Both the position numbers and the translations under genes were made by a program. The notes beneath the pieces are model-generated. The model made no database searches. It worked only from the letters and a program-made list of their open reading frames with translations, and had not been told where the DNA came from. From Centipeda felix (lineage in GTDB: Bacteria > Bacillota > Negativicutes > Selenomonadales > Selenomonadaceae), in NCBI RefSeq assembly GCF_900186465.1, contig NZ_LT891956.1, forward strand, positions 219,626-283,625: a DNA stretch of 64,000 nucleotides. Reading direction: 5' to 3'. Within the stretch, counting starts at the first letter, position 1; every line of letters begins with the position of its first letter. This document shows positions 17,588-25,673 of this stretch, one piece after another.

Positions 17588-18847
17588 TCAGAACGGCCAG
17601 ACGAGGGGGATGATGAGGACGCAGACGATGAGGGAGAGGAGGACGAGCGGAAGGCCGATTTTGACGTAGTCCATGAAGCGGAACTGTCCCGCGGCAAGGA
17701 CGAGCGTGTTCGGCGGGGTCGCGACCGGTGTGGTGAACGCGCAGGAGGCGGCGATGCCGATGGCCATAACGATCGGGTACGGCTCCGCGCCGATGGTCTG
17801 CGCGATGGAGATGGCGATGGGGGCGAGGAGTGCCGCCGCCGCCGTGTTGGACATGAACTGGGTCAGCCCGCACGAGAGGATGAACATCGCCGTGATGATG
17901 AGCATCGGCGAGGGGGCATCGCCCATGAGCCCGACGACAACATTCGCGATGAGCTGCCCCGCGCCGCTGCTCTCCATGGCATTGGCGAGCGGGAGCATCC
18001 CCGCAAAGAGGAAGATCGTTGTCCAGTCGATGCCGCGATACGCCTGCTTTTCTGTCAGGCAGCCCGTCAGGACACAGGCGAGTGCGCCGATGATGGCGAT
18101 GGTCTCCATGTCGACGCCGATGCTCTTTTCGAGCACCATGGCGAGGACGACGGCGATGAGGATGACGGCGCAGATGACCATTTTGCGCGGATCGCTTTTC
18201 TCCGCCTCCGACTCCTCGGAGACACTCTCCAGTGCGAGGTGACGCGGACAGAGATGGCGGCCGATCGTGAGCATGTAGATCATGCCCGTGAGGGAGAGCG
18301 GGATGCCGATCCATGCGAATTCAAAGAAGCCAAAGGGGCGCAGATGCGCCGTCTCAAGGGTCGCACTCATGAGGATGTTCGGCGGCGTGCCGATCATCGT
18401 GATCGTGCCGCCGACGTTCGCGGCGATGGCGAGCGCCATAAGCTGCGGCGAGACGGGGATCTGTGCCGTGCGGCAGATCTGGATGACGACGGGCATCAGA
18501 CACGCGACGGTCGCCGTGTTCGAGGAGACCGACGAGAGGATGATTGTGATGAGCATGAGGGCGGCCATCAGCGCGCGCTCGTTTGTGCCTGAGCGCCTGA
18601 CGACGGCGATGCCGATCTGCTGTGCGAGTCCCGTCTGGAACATCGCTGCGCCGATGATGAACATGCCCGCAAAGAGGACGACGGTGGGGTTCGACAGCCC
18701 GGCAAAGACTTGTGTCGGCGTCAGCACACCGAGGAGCCCGAGGACGATTGCCGCACTCATCGCTGTGACGGCGAGCGGAATGACCTCGGTCGCAAAGAGC
18801 ACCGCCGCAGCGGCGAGGACGATGAGCGTCAGTGTTGCCTGATCCAT
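17588..18847 (-). CDS. SLC13/DASS-family transporter
   Basis: 419 residues with about 11-12 membrane segments. Both halves carry the family's signature hairpin regions: SSVSSNTATVACLMPVV and MIGTPPN in the first, FMSNTAAAALLAPIAIS and TPVATPPNTLV in the second. Members import di- and tricarboxylates or sulfate, usually with sodium. The SNT motifs bind sodium and substrate carboxylates. A hydrophilic loop near residues 210-225 (SVSEESEAEKSDPRK) separates the halves. The substrate cannot be decided from sequence. Monocistronic, convergent with the receptor gene. Confidence 0.85.
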   Translation of the reverse strand: MDQATLTLIVLAAAAVLFATEVIPLAVTAMSAAIVLGLLGVLTPTQVFAGLSNPTVVLFAGMFIIGAAMFQTGLAQQIGIAVVRRSGTNERALMAALMLITIILSSVSSNTATVACLMPVVIQICRTAQIPVSPQLMALAIAANVGGTITMIGTPPNILMSATLETAHLRPFGFFEFAWIGIPLSLTGMIYMLTIGRHLCPRHLALESVSEESEAEKSDPRKMVICAVILIAVVLAMVLEKSIGVDMETIAIIGALACVLTGCLTEKQAYRGIDWTTIFLFAGMLPLANAMESSGAGQLIANVVVGLMGDAPSPMLIITAMFILSCGLTQFMSNTAAAALLAPIAISIAQTIGAEPYPIVMAIGIAASCAFTTPVATPPNTLVLAAGQFRFMDYVKIGLPLVLLSLIVCVLIIPLVWPF

Positions 18848-18983
18848 AGATTTTTCTCCATTCTCAATCAGTTCAGTTCTTCCTTGGCATGATTCCTGTC
18901 ATGCTCGTATCTGTATGATTTGGTGTAATTCGCGATAAAGTGGCGCATACCTGCTGTCGGACGCGGGTAAAATACACACGGCG

Positions 18984-19232
18984 TTATGTGTCGTGCGCCG
19001 TATTGATTCGCTCAAACCGATACCTCTGTGCGGCACCGGGGTATTTCATGCGGTCCACCTCGCTCAGGAACATCGCGAGCGGGCGCGCGTAGATGCCGTA
19101 TGTCCCGTAGAGTGCCTGATAGATGACGAGCATTTCGCCCGTTTCCGTGTGCTCAGCCACAGTCTCAATGCGGTAGAGCTTCCCTTTGAAGTGGCGCCAG
19201 ATCTCGCCGTGTTTTGGTGGTTCGCGCGTCAT
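18984..19232 (-). CDS. DUF1653 protein
   Basis: 82 residues. It matches the DUF1653 pattern: [37 protein letters not shown], and a late F...V-DR-KYPG. The start at 19232 has GAGGAAACG upstream. Family members are small, soluble, widespread and of unknown role. Short and apparently complete. Confidence 0.8.
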   Translation of the reverse strand: MTREPPKHGEIWRHFKGKLYRIETVAEHTETGEMLVIYQALYGTYGIYARPLAMFLSEVDRMKYPGAAQRYRFERINTAHDT

Positions 19233-19294
19233 CGTTTCCTCCTGTTGTGAAATGCCGAGGCATGAACGTGTGGCCTATATCCTCCGAGATTCCC

Positions 19295-19357
19295 TGAGGA
19301 ATTGCTGATAAAATGAAGTCTCTTGGATTGGTGCTGAACGCATCAGTGAATTCCTAA
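19295..19357 (+). repeat. dispersed inverted-repeat element, short copy
   Basis: GAGGAATTGCTGATAAAATG at the left, GCATCAGTGAATTCCTAA at the right, with about 25 bp between. Confidence 0.65.
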
Positions 19358-19487
19358 GTCGTCACGATGATAGACGGAAGGCGGACGATTGTCAATCAAA
19401 TATTTTCTTCCCCATGAGAGAAAATTCGTGTAAAATAGAAAAAGCGATAAAAGGATTGATTCGGAGGACAGTCGAGGAGGAAATGTC

Positions 19488-20450
19488 ATGAAGATTGTTG
19501 TGCTCGACGGATATGCAGAGAACCCGGGGGACATCAGCTGGGCGCCGCTGGAGGCGCTGGGGGCGGTGACGGTCTATGACCGCACGGCGCTCACGGAGTC
19601 GCCGCTGATCGCGGAGCGCATCGGCGATGCGGAGATCGCCGTGACGAACAAGACCCCGCTCACGCGCGCGGTCATCGACGCCTGCCCGAACCTCAAGGCG
19701 ATTGCTGTACTCGCGACGGGCTACAATGTCGTGGACACGGCGTATGCACGACAGAAGAATATTCCTGTCATGAATGTGCCCGTCTATGGTACGGACAATG
19801 TGGCGCAGTATGCGATAGCGCTCCTCCTCGAGGCGTGCTCGCAGGTCGGACTTCACGATCACTCCGTGCATGCGGGCGACTGGACGCGGAGCATCGACTT
19901 CTGCTATTGGCAGCGTCCGCTGATCGAGGTCAGCGGCAAGACGGCGGGCATCGTTGGATTTGGGCGAATCGGTCAGGCGGTCGCACGCATCCTGCGCGCG
20001 ATGAACGTCCACGTGCTCGCTTACAGCCGCACGGAGCGCGCGGAGGGACGAGCGCTCGCGGACTATGTGCCGCTCGATACGCTGCTGCGCGAAGCGGACT
20101 TTATCTTTCTCCATTGCCCGCTCACGCCGGAGACGGAGGCACTCATCAATGCGGCGAATATCGCGAAGATGAAGGACGGCGTCATTCTCGTCAACAACGG
20201 GCGCGGGCAGCTCATCGTCGAGGCGGATCTCGCAGCGGCGCTCGCGAGCGGCAAGGTCGCGTATGCTGCGCTCGATGTGGTATCGATCGAGCCGATCAAG
20301 GCGGACAACCCGCTCCTCCATGCGCCGAACTGCATCATCACGCCGCATATCTCGTGGGCAACGAAGGAGGCGCGTGAGCGCATCATGAAGACGACGGCGG
20401 ATAATGTGAAGTCGTTTATCGAAGGGAAGCCCGAGAACGTCGTGAACTGA
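19488..20450 (+). CDS. D-2-hydroxyacid dehydrogenase, probably glycerate/hydroxypyruvate dehydrogenase
   Basis: 320 residues, start at 19488 behind GAGGAGGAAATGTC. Rossmann NAD-binding motif GFGRIGQAVA near 149-158. Catalytic triad: R in NNGRGQLI, E in VSIEPIKADNP, H in ITPHISWAT. These enzymes reduce 2-keto acids with NAD(P)H. Glycerate dehydrogenase (HprA type) is suggested by overall length and by the next metabolic gene downstream, a glycerate kinase remnant. With the kinase broken, its flux partner may be lost or replaced elsewhere. Confidence 0.82.
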   Translation: MKIVVLDGYAENPGDISWAPLEALGAVTVYDRTALTESPLIAERIGDAEIAVTNKTPLTRAVIDACPNLKAIAVLATGYNVVDTAYARQKNIPVMNVPVYGTDNVAQYAIALLLEACSQVGLHDHSVHAGDWTRSIDFCYWQRPLIEVSGKTAGIVGFGRIGQAVARILRAMNVHVLAYSRTERAEGRALADYVPLDTLLREADFIFLHCPLTPETEALINAANIAKMKDGVILVNNGRGQLIVEADLAAALASGKVAYAALDVVSIEPIKADNPLLHAPNCIITPHISWATKEARERIMKTTADNVKSFIEGKPENVVN

Positions 20451-20465
20451 GGGATTCCAATATTA

Positions 20466-20508
20466 TAAAAGCCTGTTTGGAGTTTGTGCTCCGAACAGGT
20501 TTTTCGAT
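20466..20508 (+). terminator. terminator after the hydroxyacid dehydrogenase
   Basis: AAAAGCCTGTTTGGAG, loop, CTCCGAACAGGTTTTTCG; 9-10 bp stem plus T tract, 16 bases past the stop. Confidence 0.85.
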
Positions 20509-20515
20509 AATATGT

Positions 20516-20545
20516 TTGGCTTTTCGCGTGGGCGTCCACTATAAT
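20516..20545 (+). promoter_or_regulatory. promoter of type I toxin copy A
   Basis: TTGGCT (20516-20521), 18-bp spacer, TATAAT (20540-20545). The transcript would begin about 55 nt before the toxin start codon and include the CCCCCGAAAGGGGG hairpin at 20583-20596, which lies right against the ribosome site. Confidence 0.65.
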
Positions 20546-20605
20546 GGATGTGGAACGTCCCCGGACTTGTGGCGGCTTCTTTCCCCCGAAAGGGGGTGCG
20601 TGAGT

Positions 20606-20680
20606 ATGACCGAATTTGACGCGATTGTATTGCTTGTCGTGGCAACCGGATATTTACTTGCAATAACCCAAAAGAAATAA
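20606..20680 (+). CDS. small hydrophobic toxin of a type I toxin-antitoxin locus, copy A (24 aa)
   Basis: A 24-residue peptide: acidic N-terminus MTEFDA, a single hydrophobic helix (IVLLVVATGYLLAI) and a basic tail TQKK. This is the layout of holin-like type I toxins in Firmicutes (TxpA/BsrG and related). The GGGGG arm of a CCCCCGAAAGGGGG hairpin forms part of the ribosome site and could mask it. The stop codon sits in the terminator shared with an antisense RNA. A near-copy lies at 26572-26646. High expression would be expected to depolarise the membrane. Too short for ordinary gene callers. Confidence 0.75.
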   Translation: MTEFDAIVLLVVATGYLLAITQKK

Positions 20681-20765
20681 CCGCCCAGCTTTGACCGGTC
20701 GAGCGGTTATTCTCTATGAATATAACACTTGACTCTGGAAAGATGCCGCTAGGGACGTTCTTTCT
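20665..20765 (-). ncRNA. antisense RNA antitoxin, copy A
   Basis: A perfect-spacing promoter on the minus strand: TTGTCA (20795-20800), 17 bp, TATAAT (20772-20777). The RNA would run from about 20765 to the shared hairpin AACCGC...GCGGTT (20679-20708) and T-rich tail, overlapping the 3' end of the toxin mRNA. Geometry matches TxpA/RatA-type loci. The 5' part (ATAGAAAGAACGTCCC) is conserved in copy B. Confidence 0.7.
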
Positions 20766-20863
20766 ATGTCCATTATAACAGGTGACATACAGATTGACAA
20801 GAGGCAGGGCGCCTCTTGAATCGTGTGTTATAATAGGAAGAAAGAAGAAAAGGAGCGATGATT

Positions 20864-21640
20864 ATGAATCTGCGCAGCGATGCGGATGGCATCATACAGG
20901 AATCATTGGCGGCGATTTTGCCGGATGCGGCGGTGGAGAAGGCTCTGCGCGGGCATACGTTCGGCACGGGGCGCATTGTGTTGGTCGCGGTCGGCAAGGC
21001 GGCGTGGCAGATGGCGCATGCGGCATCGGATGAGCTTGGCAGTCGTATTGACTGCGGCATTGTCATTACAAAGTATGGACATATCAAGGGCGATATACCA
21101 AACATTGCCTGTCATGAGGCGGGACATCCCGTGCCGGATGCGAATTCGTTTGCGGCGACGCAGGAGGCGCTTGACCTGACCGAGGGGCTCACGGCGGAGG
21201 ATACGGTGCTCTTCCTCCTCTCGGGTGGCGGGAGTGCGCTCTTTGAAAAGCCGCTGATCCCGGCGGAGGAGCTGAAGGATCTGACGGAGCAGCTGCTCGC
21301 CTCGGGCGCGGACATCGTGGCGGTGAATACGCTGCGCAAGCGGATGAGTGCTGTGAAGGGCGGGCGGTTTGCAGAGCACTGTGCGCCCGCACAGGTCTTT
21401 ACGATTGTACTGAGCGACATTCTCGGCGATCCGCTCGATATGATCGCATCGGGCCCCGCATATCCCGATACATCGACGGCAGAGGATGCACACGCTGTCG
21501 TGAAGAAGTATGGCATCCGTCTATCTGACGCTGCAACAAAGCTGCTCGATACGCCGCTGCCGTCGGAGCTGCCGAATGTGACGACGCACATCACGGGCAG
21601 CGTGCGCGAGCTGTGCGCGGCGGCGGCCGAGGCGGCCGAG
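20864..21640 (+). pseudogene. glycerate 2-kinase (MOFRL family), C-terminus missing
   Basis: About 255 genuine residues from ATG 20864 (AAGGAG 8 bases upstream; 20858 is too close). It matches the N-terminal domain of glycerate 2-kinase: VLVAVGKAAWQMA, CHEAGHPVPDANS, LFLLSGGGSALFE, and VVAVNTLRKRMSAVKGGR with IVLSDILGDPLDMIASGP. The family is normally above 400 residues with a C-terminal MOFRL domain. Here homology stops at HITGSVRELCAAAAEAAE and the frame runs into arginine-rich noise. The downstream DNA belongs to another gene in a different frame. It lacks the C-terminal active-site part and is probably inactive, unless the join is an assembly error. Confidence 0.8.
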
Positions 21641-22164
21641 CCGCCAAGGCGGCGCAGAAGGCGGCGCGTGACGCGAAGAAAGCAGAGGAAAAACGCGAGA
21701 AGAAGGCGCGATACAAGACCCTTTTTGTAGACAACGGCTTTACCTACTATCTGGACTCCAAAAACTCACGTTGGGTACTGCGTCCGAACAGCGGCAGGGA
21801 GCGCATGATCGAGGCGTGGGTGCGTCTCGTGGAAAACACGACGGGCGGCCCCGTTGCCGAGGATGGCAAGGTGCGCCCGAACAAGTATTTTTTGGAGCAC
21901 TACTACATCAGCCCCGAGCGGCGCGAGATCATGTTCATCTCAGAGCTCGAGGTGACGGGACGCCCCGAGAACGCTGTCAAGGAGCGCCCGTACGATGCTG
22001 CAAACTGGGAGCAGCTGGTGCCGGGCTCGATTGAGGACGATCTCTTTGACGCCATCGTCGCCAAGATGAAGCAGGCTCCAGGGGAACGCTCGGGCGTGCT
22101 CAGCGGCACGAGCGGCATGAGCCTGCGTGACATGCTCGAGGAATTCGCGCGTATCTCGCTCTGA
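21640..22164 (+). pseudogene. unknown gene missing its 5' end (about 175 aa remain)
   Basis: An open frame whose start is lost at the junction with the glycerate kinase. It begins with an Ala/Lys-rich helix (AAQKAARDAKKAEEKREKKA). A compact domain follows (RYKTLFVDNGFTYYLDSKN, RWVLRPNSGRERMIEAWVRL, NKYFLEHYYISPERREIMFI), with a tail ending DMLEEFARISL. The fold looks like a small exported or surface protein, normally with a signal peptide before the linker. No family was recognised. An internal ATG at 21613 exists but has no convincing ribosome site, so it is probably not expressed in its original form. Confidence 0.55.
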
Positions 22165-22325
22165 GAAATCACAGATCAAACCATGGATCAGATTTTCCTG
22201 TTCGGCTGCGCGAATTACCGAGCATACCGTCGCAGCCGGGCAGCAGCTGCGGCCCGGAAAAGCGGGGAAAGATGCACTGTTGCAGCACTGCGGGGCGATC
22301 CCCTTAGGGGGTAGGTGAGGCGAAT
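22165..22325 (+). promoter_or_regulatory. structured leader of the EAL gene, class unknown
   Basis: 160 bp with strong pairing potential: CGCAGCCGGGCAGCAGCTGC, CCGGAAAAGCGGGGAAAGAT, GTTGCAGCACTGCGGGGCGA, then a short hairpin CCCCTTAGGGGG beside the ribosome site. I could not match it to a known riboswitch. A structured 5' leader is an inference. Confidence 0.35.
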
Positions 22326-24485
22326 ATGGGAACAACATTACTGGAAAACTATAGTAAAAAAGAGGTCTGTCCCGTGACCGGCCTTCTCAATATGATGCAG
22401 TTCATGCGGCATGCGTCGCTCCATTTGCAGGATCCGATGACGCGGCCGCTCACGTTCATTTATTTTGATATTGAAAATTTCAAGAGTTTTAACCAGCGCT
22501 ACAGTTTTCAGCAGGGCAACCGTTTCCTGCGCTATATCGCGGATCTCCTGCGTGAGACGTTTCCGGGAGATCTGCTCTCACGGTTCAACGACGATCACTT
22601 CGTCGTGGCGACGCCGATCGAGCAGCCGGATCGACAGGTGCAGTTCATCCACGATCACGTCCGCATCTACGATACGCATCTTCCGCTCGAGCTAAAGGCG
22701 GGCATCTACCGCCCCGATGCAGATGTGACGGATGTCGCGCGCATCGTGGATCGCGCCAAGATCGCCTGCAACACCATCAAGAACACCTATGATCTCGTGT
22801 GGGCGGTGTTCGACCTCTCGATGGAGGAGGAGCTCAACTTCCGCAGCTACATCGTCCGCAATTTTTCCAAGGCAATTATGGGCGGGCACATCATGGCCTA
22901 TTACCAGCCCGAGATCCGTACGATGACGCGTGAGATCTGCGGATTCGAGGCACTCGCGCGCTGGCATGATCCCGTCTATGGTGTCATCTCGCCGGGCGTG
23001 TTCGTCCCTGTGCTGGAGGACGCGCATCTCTCGCCGCAGCTTGACCTCTGCATCATCGATCAGGTCTGTGCATCCATCGTACAGATTCAGCGTGATATAC
23101 CGGATTGGAGTCTTCTGCGTGTCTCGGTGAACCTCTCTCGGGCGGATTTTCGCCTGATGGATATGGTGCAGGCGGTCGAGGATGTCCGCCTGCGCCATGG
23201 CGTGGCACGGAAGATGCTCAACATCGAGGTCACGGAGGGCGTGCAGGGCGACGATGAGACGTTCCTGCAGGGCGAGATCGCGCGCTTCCGTGCGCTGGGC
23301 TACGAGGTCTGGATGGATGATTTCGGCAGCGGTTACTCCTCGCTGAACAACATCAAGGACTATATCTTTGACGTACTCAAAATCGACATGAACTTCCTGC
23401 GCTCGTTCGAGACGAACCCGAAGTCGGCGATTGTCATCCGCTCCATCGTCAACATGGCAAAGGAACTCGGGATGCACACGCTCGCCGAGGGCGTCGAGAC
23501 CGAGGCGCAGTTCGAGTTTCTGCGGGAAATCGGCTGCGAAAAGGTGCAGGGATATCTTTTCAGCCCGCCGATTCCGTATGCAGAGGCGATTGCCTACTGC
23601 CATGGCCCCACGGCGCGGGTAAAGGTGGAGCCGTTCCGTCTCGGCAGCTACTACGCGCGCGTCGGCGCGATCAACGTGCTCTCGAACACGCCGCTCGAGC
23701 GGCGCGGCTCACCTGAGATCGGCGACTCGCTCGCGCTCGCCATTCTCGAGGACTGCGACGGCTCGTTCAAGTACCTCTATCAGAACCACATGTTCCGCCT
23801 GTTCATGAAGAGCATCGAGCTCGACGATGGGAGTGTCGACACACCGCACTACGAGCGCCGCCTCGAGCAGAACCGGCGCATGATCGCGCGCATGATCGAG
23901 GAGGCGGACCGCACAGAGCGCGAGGTCTATACGGATTTCGTCACGCGCAACTCCTTTAACAGTGTCCGCCTGCGGCTCATCGCACGCGACGCGGACGACA
24001 CGCGCGCCGTCTTCCTTATGGCGACTGTGAATATCTCGCGCTTCAGTGCCGAGGCAGGCTCCACACAGGAGGCGATGAACCAGATCATCGAGCTCTACGA
24101 CCGCGTCGATCTTCTCGACCTCAATCGGCGTCGGCTTACGCAGGTGTACTGCTCCGTCACCGAGCCGAGCTATCTCAACAAATTTGATCCATTTGAGGAG
24201 TTGCTCGACCGCTACGGCAAGGCGATGGTGCTCCCCGCCGAGCTGCCGCTCTATCAGCGCTTTTACAGCACAGCGCATCTGCAGAGCCTCCTCCTCCACG
24301 CGGATGCGGAGAGTACGATCCTCCTGCACAAGCGCCTGCCCGATGGCACGCGCGTCCTGCGGCTGCACCACCTCATCCCGTTCCACATGGAGAACCGTGA
24401 CTACATCATCTCCTGCATCCAGCAGGTCGACGAGAACGTCATCAGTGCATCCCTTGCGTCGCTCGCGGCGCCTGAACTGCCGTAA
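22326..24485 (+). CDS. c-di-GMP phosphodiesterase: degenerate GGDEF, EAL, PAS-like C-terminus
   Basis: 719 residues, cytoplasmic (no membrane segment). Start 22326 with GGTGAGGCGAAT upstream. Residues 1-160: GGDEF-fold domain whose signature is changed to FNDDHF, so cyclase activity is unlikely. Residues 180-430: EAL domain with all main catalytic motifs (FEALARW, VNLSRADF, IEVTEG, DDFGSGYSSL, DVLKID, AEGVET, QGYLFSPP), hence predicted to hydrolyse c-di-GMP. Residues 450-719 contain a PAS-like region (LAILEDCDGSFKYLYQNHMF), probably sensory or regulatory, an unusual place since sensors usually precede the output domain. A terminator follows, so it is monocistronic. Confidence 0.88.
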   Translation: MGTTLLENYSKKEVCPVTGLLNMMQFMRHASLHLQDPMTRPLTFIYFDIENFKSFNQRYSFQQGNRFLRYIADLLRETFPGDLLSRFNDDHFVVATPIEQPDRQVQFIHDHVRIYDTHLPLELKAGIYRPDADVTDVARIVDRAKIACNTIKNTYDLVWAVFDLSMEEELNFRSYIVRNFSKAIMGGHIMAYYQPEIRTMTREICGFEALARWHDPVYGVISPGVFVPVLEDAHLSPQLDLCIIDQVCASIVQIQRDIPDWSLLRVSVNLSRADFRLMDMVQAVEDVRLRHGVARKMLNIEVTEGVQGDDETFLQGEIARFRALGYEVWMDDFGSGYSSLNNIKDYIFDVLKIDMNFLRSFETNPKSAIVIRSIVNMAKELGMHTLAEGVETEAQFEFLREIGCEKVQGYLFSPPIPYAEAIAYCHGPTARVKVEPFRLGSYYARVGAINVLSNTPLERRGSPEIGDSLALAILEDCDGSFKYLYQNHMFRLFMKSIELDDGSVDTPHYERRLEQNRRMIARMIEEADRTEREVYTDFVTRNSFNSVRLRLIARDADDTRAVFLMATVNISRFSAEAGSTQEAMNQIIELYDRVDLLDLNRRRLTQVYCSVTEPSYLNKFDPFEELLDRYGKAMVLPAELPLYQRFYSTAHLQSLLLHADAESTILLHKRLPDGTRVLRLHHLIPFHMENRDYIISCIQQVDENVISASLASLAAPELP

Positions 24486-24534
24486 GAAAATTTTGCGTAT
24501 GCTGCATGGGTGAAAAAACCCATCGAAAAGATAT

Positions 24535-24565
24535 CTGCCGCAGAGAAATCTGCGGTTTTTTCTGC
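24535..24565 (+). terminator. terminator after the EAL gene
   Basis: CCGCAGA-GAAA-TCTGCGG followed by TTTTTT. Confidence 0.88.
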
Positions 24566-24651
24566 CATCACAGGGATGATGCTTTTGCAGGGCGTTCATC
24601 GAGCTGATATACTCCAGATAACAAAACAAATGTTTGAAGGAGGAGTATCAA

Positions 24652-25281
24652 ATGGTATTCGATGGAAAACAAAGGTACGCGCCCCTAACGAAGGCGGAGG
24701 AAGACGCTGTCATCATGCGCGCCGTGCGCGGTGAGGCGGGCGCCATGGCGGAGATGACGGCGCGCTACCGCGGGCTGATCGTTGCGGAGGCGTATGCGCC
24801 GTATCTGCGCGGGACATCGCTCGCGGCAGAGGCGGAGAACGTCGCGGCGCTCGCCTTTCTCGAGGCACTACATGACTACGACGCACAGCAGGGTGTCCCG
24901 TTTGCGGGCTTTGTCAAGGCGCGCGTCCACCATGCGCTCATCGCGGAGTTCCGCCGTGAGCTGCGGCGGCGGGCGCGCACCTGTGCACCGCCGGAGGAAG
25001 CGGACGGTCAGGAACTGTGGCGGGGGTGTGCCGCCGACCGTCCGATGGAGCGGGCGGAGGAGCGGCTCCTCGCCGAGGATATCCTCACGCGCGCGATGCA
25101 CCGCCTCACGGCGCGAGAGAAGGAGGTGCTCGATCTCCACTACTTTCGCGACCTCACCCTGCGCCGTATCGCGGTGCTCCTTGGCACGAGCGCGGGCGCA
25201 CTCTCCAAGAGCAAGGCAAATCTCCTGCGAAAACTGCGTGCCTGTGCGGCTCTCCCTATTGCAACGGCGCACGAAATATGA
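24652..25281 (+). CDS. sigma-70-family (ECF-like) RNA polymerase sigma factor
   Basis: 209 residues. The ATG at 24652 has AAGGAGGAG nine bases upstream. Region 2-like: AVRGEAGAMAEMTARYRGLI and on to ALAFLEALHDYDAQQGVPFA, then GFVKARVHHALIAEFRREL. Region 4-like HTH: LTAREKEVLDLHYFRDLTLR with RRIAVLLGTSAGALSKSKAN. The arrangement is that of small sigma factors often found on mobile elements, or group 3/ECF types. No anti-sigma gene is adjacent; the next gene is a RelB-like antitoxin 43 bp downstream. Target promoters are unknown. Confidence 0.75.
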   Translation: MVFDGKQRYAPLTKAEEDAVIMRAVRGEAGAMAEMTARYRGLIVAEAYAPYLRGTSLAAEAENVAALAFLEALHDYDAQQGVPFAGFVKARVHHALIAEFRRELRRRARTCAPPEEADGQELWRGCAADRPMERAEERLLAEDILTRAMHRLTAREKEVLDLHYFRDLTLRRIAVLLGTSAGALSKSKANLLRKLRACAALPIATAHEI

Positions 25282-25324
25282 TATTCTTAGAAGAAAGTGT
25301 GAACTTGTAAAGGGGATGGCATAC

Positions 25325-25549
25325 ATGGCACAGACCAGCATTAGTATCCGCATGGATGCCGAGCTCAAAAAGAGCTTTGAGCAGTTCTGCGGTGCGGTCG
25401 GGATGAATATGTCGACGGCGATCAATATGTTCGCTATTGCGTGCGTGCGCACGCAGAAGATTCCGTTCGAGATTTCCGCGCAGCGCGCCCTGCCCGGAGA
25501 GTCGCTCGATCTCTTCACGGATACCTCGTGGGGGGAGAGCGAGGAGTAA
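25325..25549 (+). CDS. RelB/DinJ-family antitoxin without an adjacent toxin
   Basis: 74 residues, ATG at 25325 with AAAGGGG nine bases upstream. The N-terminus is the ribbon-helix-helix of RelB/DinJ (TSISIRMDAELKKSFEQFCG, GMNMSTAINMFAIACV) and includes the QKIPFEI hallmark that joins the DNA-binding and toxin-binding parts. A RelE/YafQ toxin gene normally follows at once, but here a terminator follows 11 bp later and then a convergent PHP gene. It may be an orphan or may act on a distant toxin. Its reading frame is intact. Confidence 0.8.
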   Translation: MAQTSISIRMDAELKKSFEQFCGAVGMNMSTAINMFAIACVRTQKIPFEISAQRALPGESLDLFTDTSWGESEE

Positions 25550-25558
25550 GAGGCGACG

Positions 25559-25600
25559 AAAAAGCACCGATCAAGAGCTTCTTGATCGGTGCTTTTTGCT
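25559..25600 (+). terminator. terminator after relB-like gene
   Basis: AAAAAGCACCGATCAAGAGC, then TTGATCGGTGCTTTTTGC; about 13-bp stem with flanking A and T tracts. Confidence 0.88.
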
Positions 25601-25673
25601 GCGGAAGCGTGCGTTATCCATGAAAGCAATAAATAACGATAAATATAAATAAATTACGATAAAATCAAAACAA

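Noticed and set aside
16212-18592. 700-codon minus-strand and 345-codon plus-strand ORFs across the receptor/SLC13 boundary
   Set aside because: Shadows of the two real genes with low-complexity His/Arg or Asp/Glu composition, spanning a bidirectional terminator.
22326-22800. Active diguanylate cyclase in the EAL protein
   Set aside because: The GGDEF signature is replaced by FNDDHF, so only phosphodiesterase activity is claimed.
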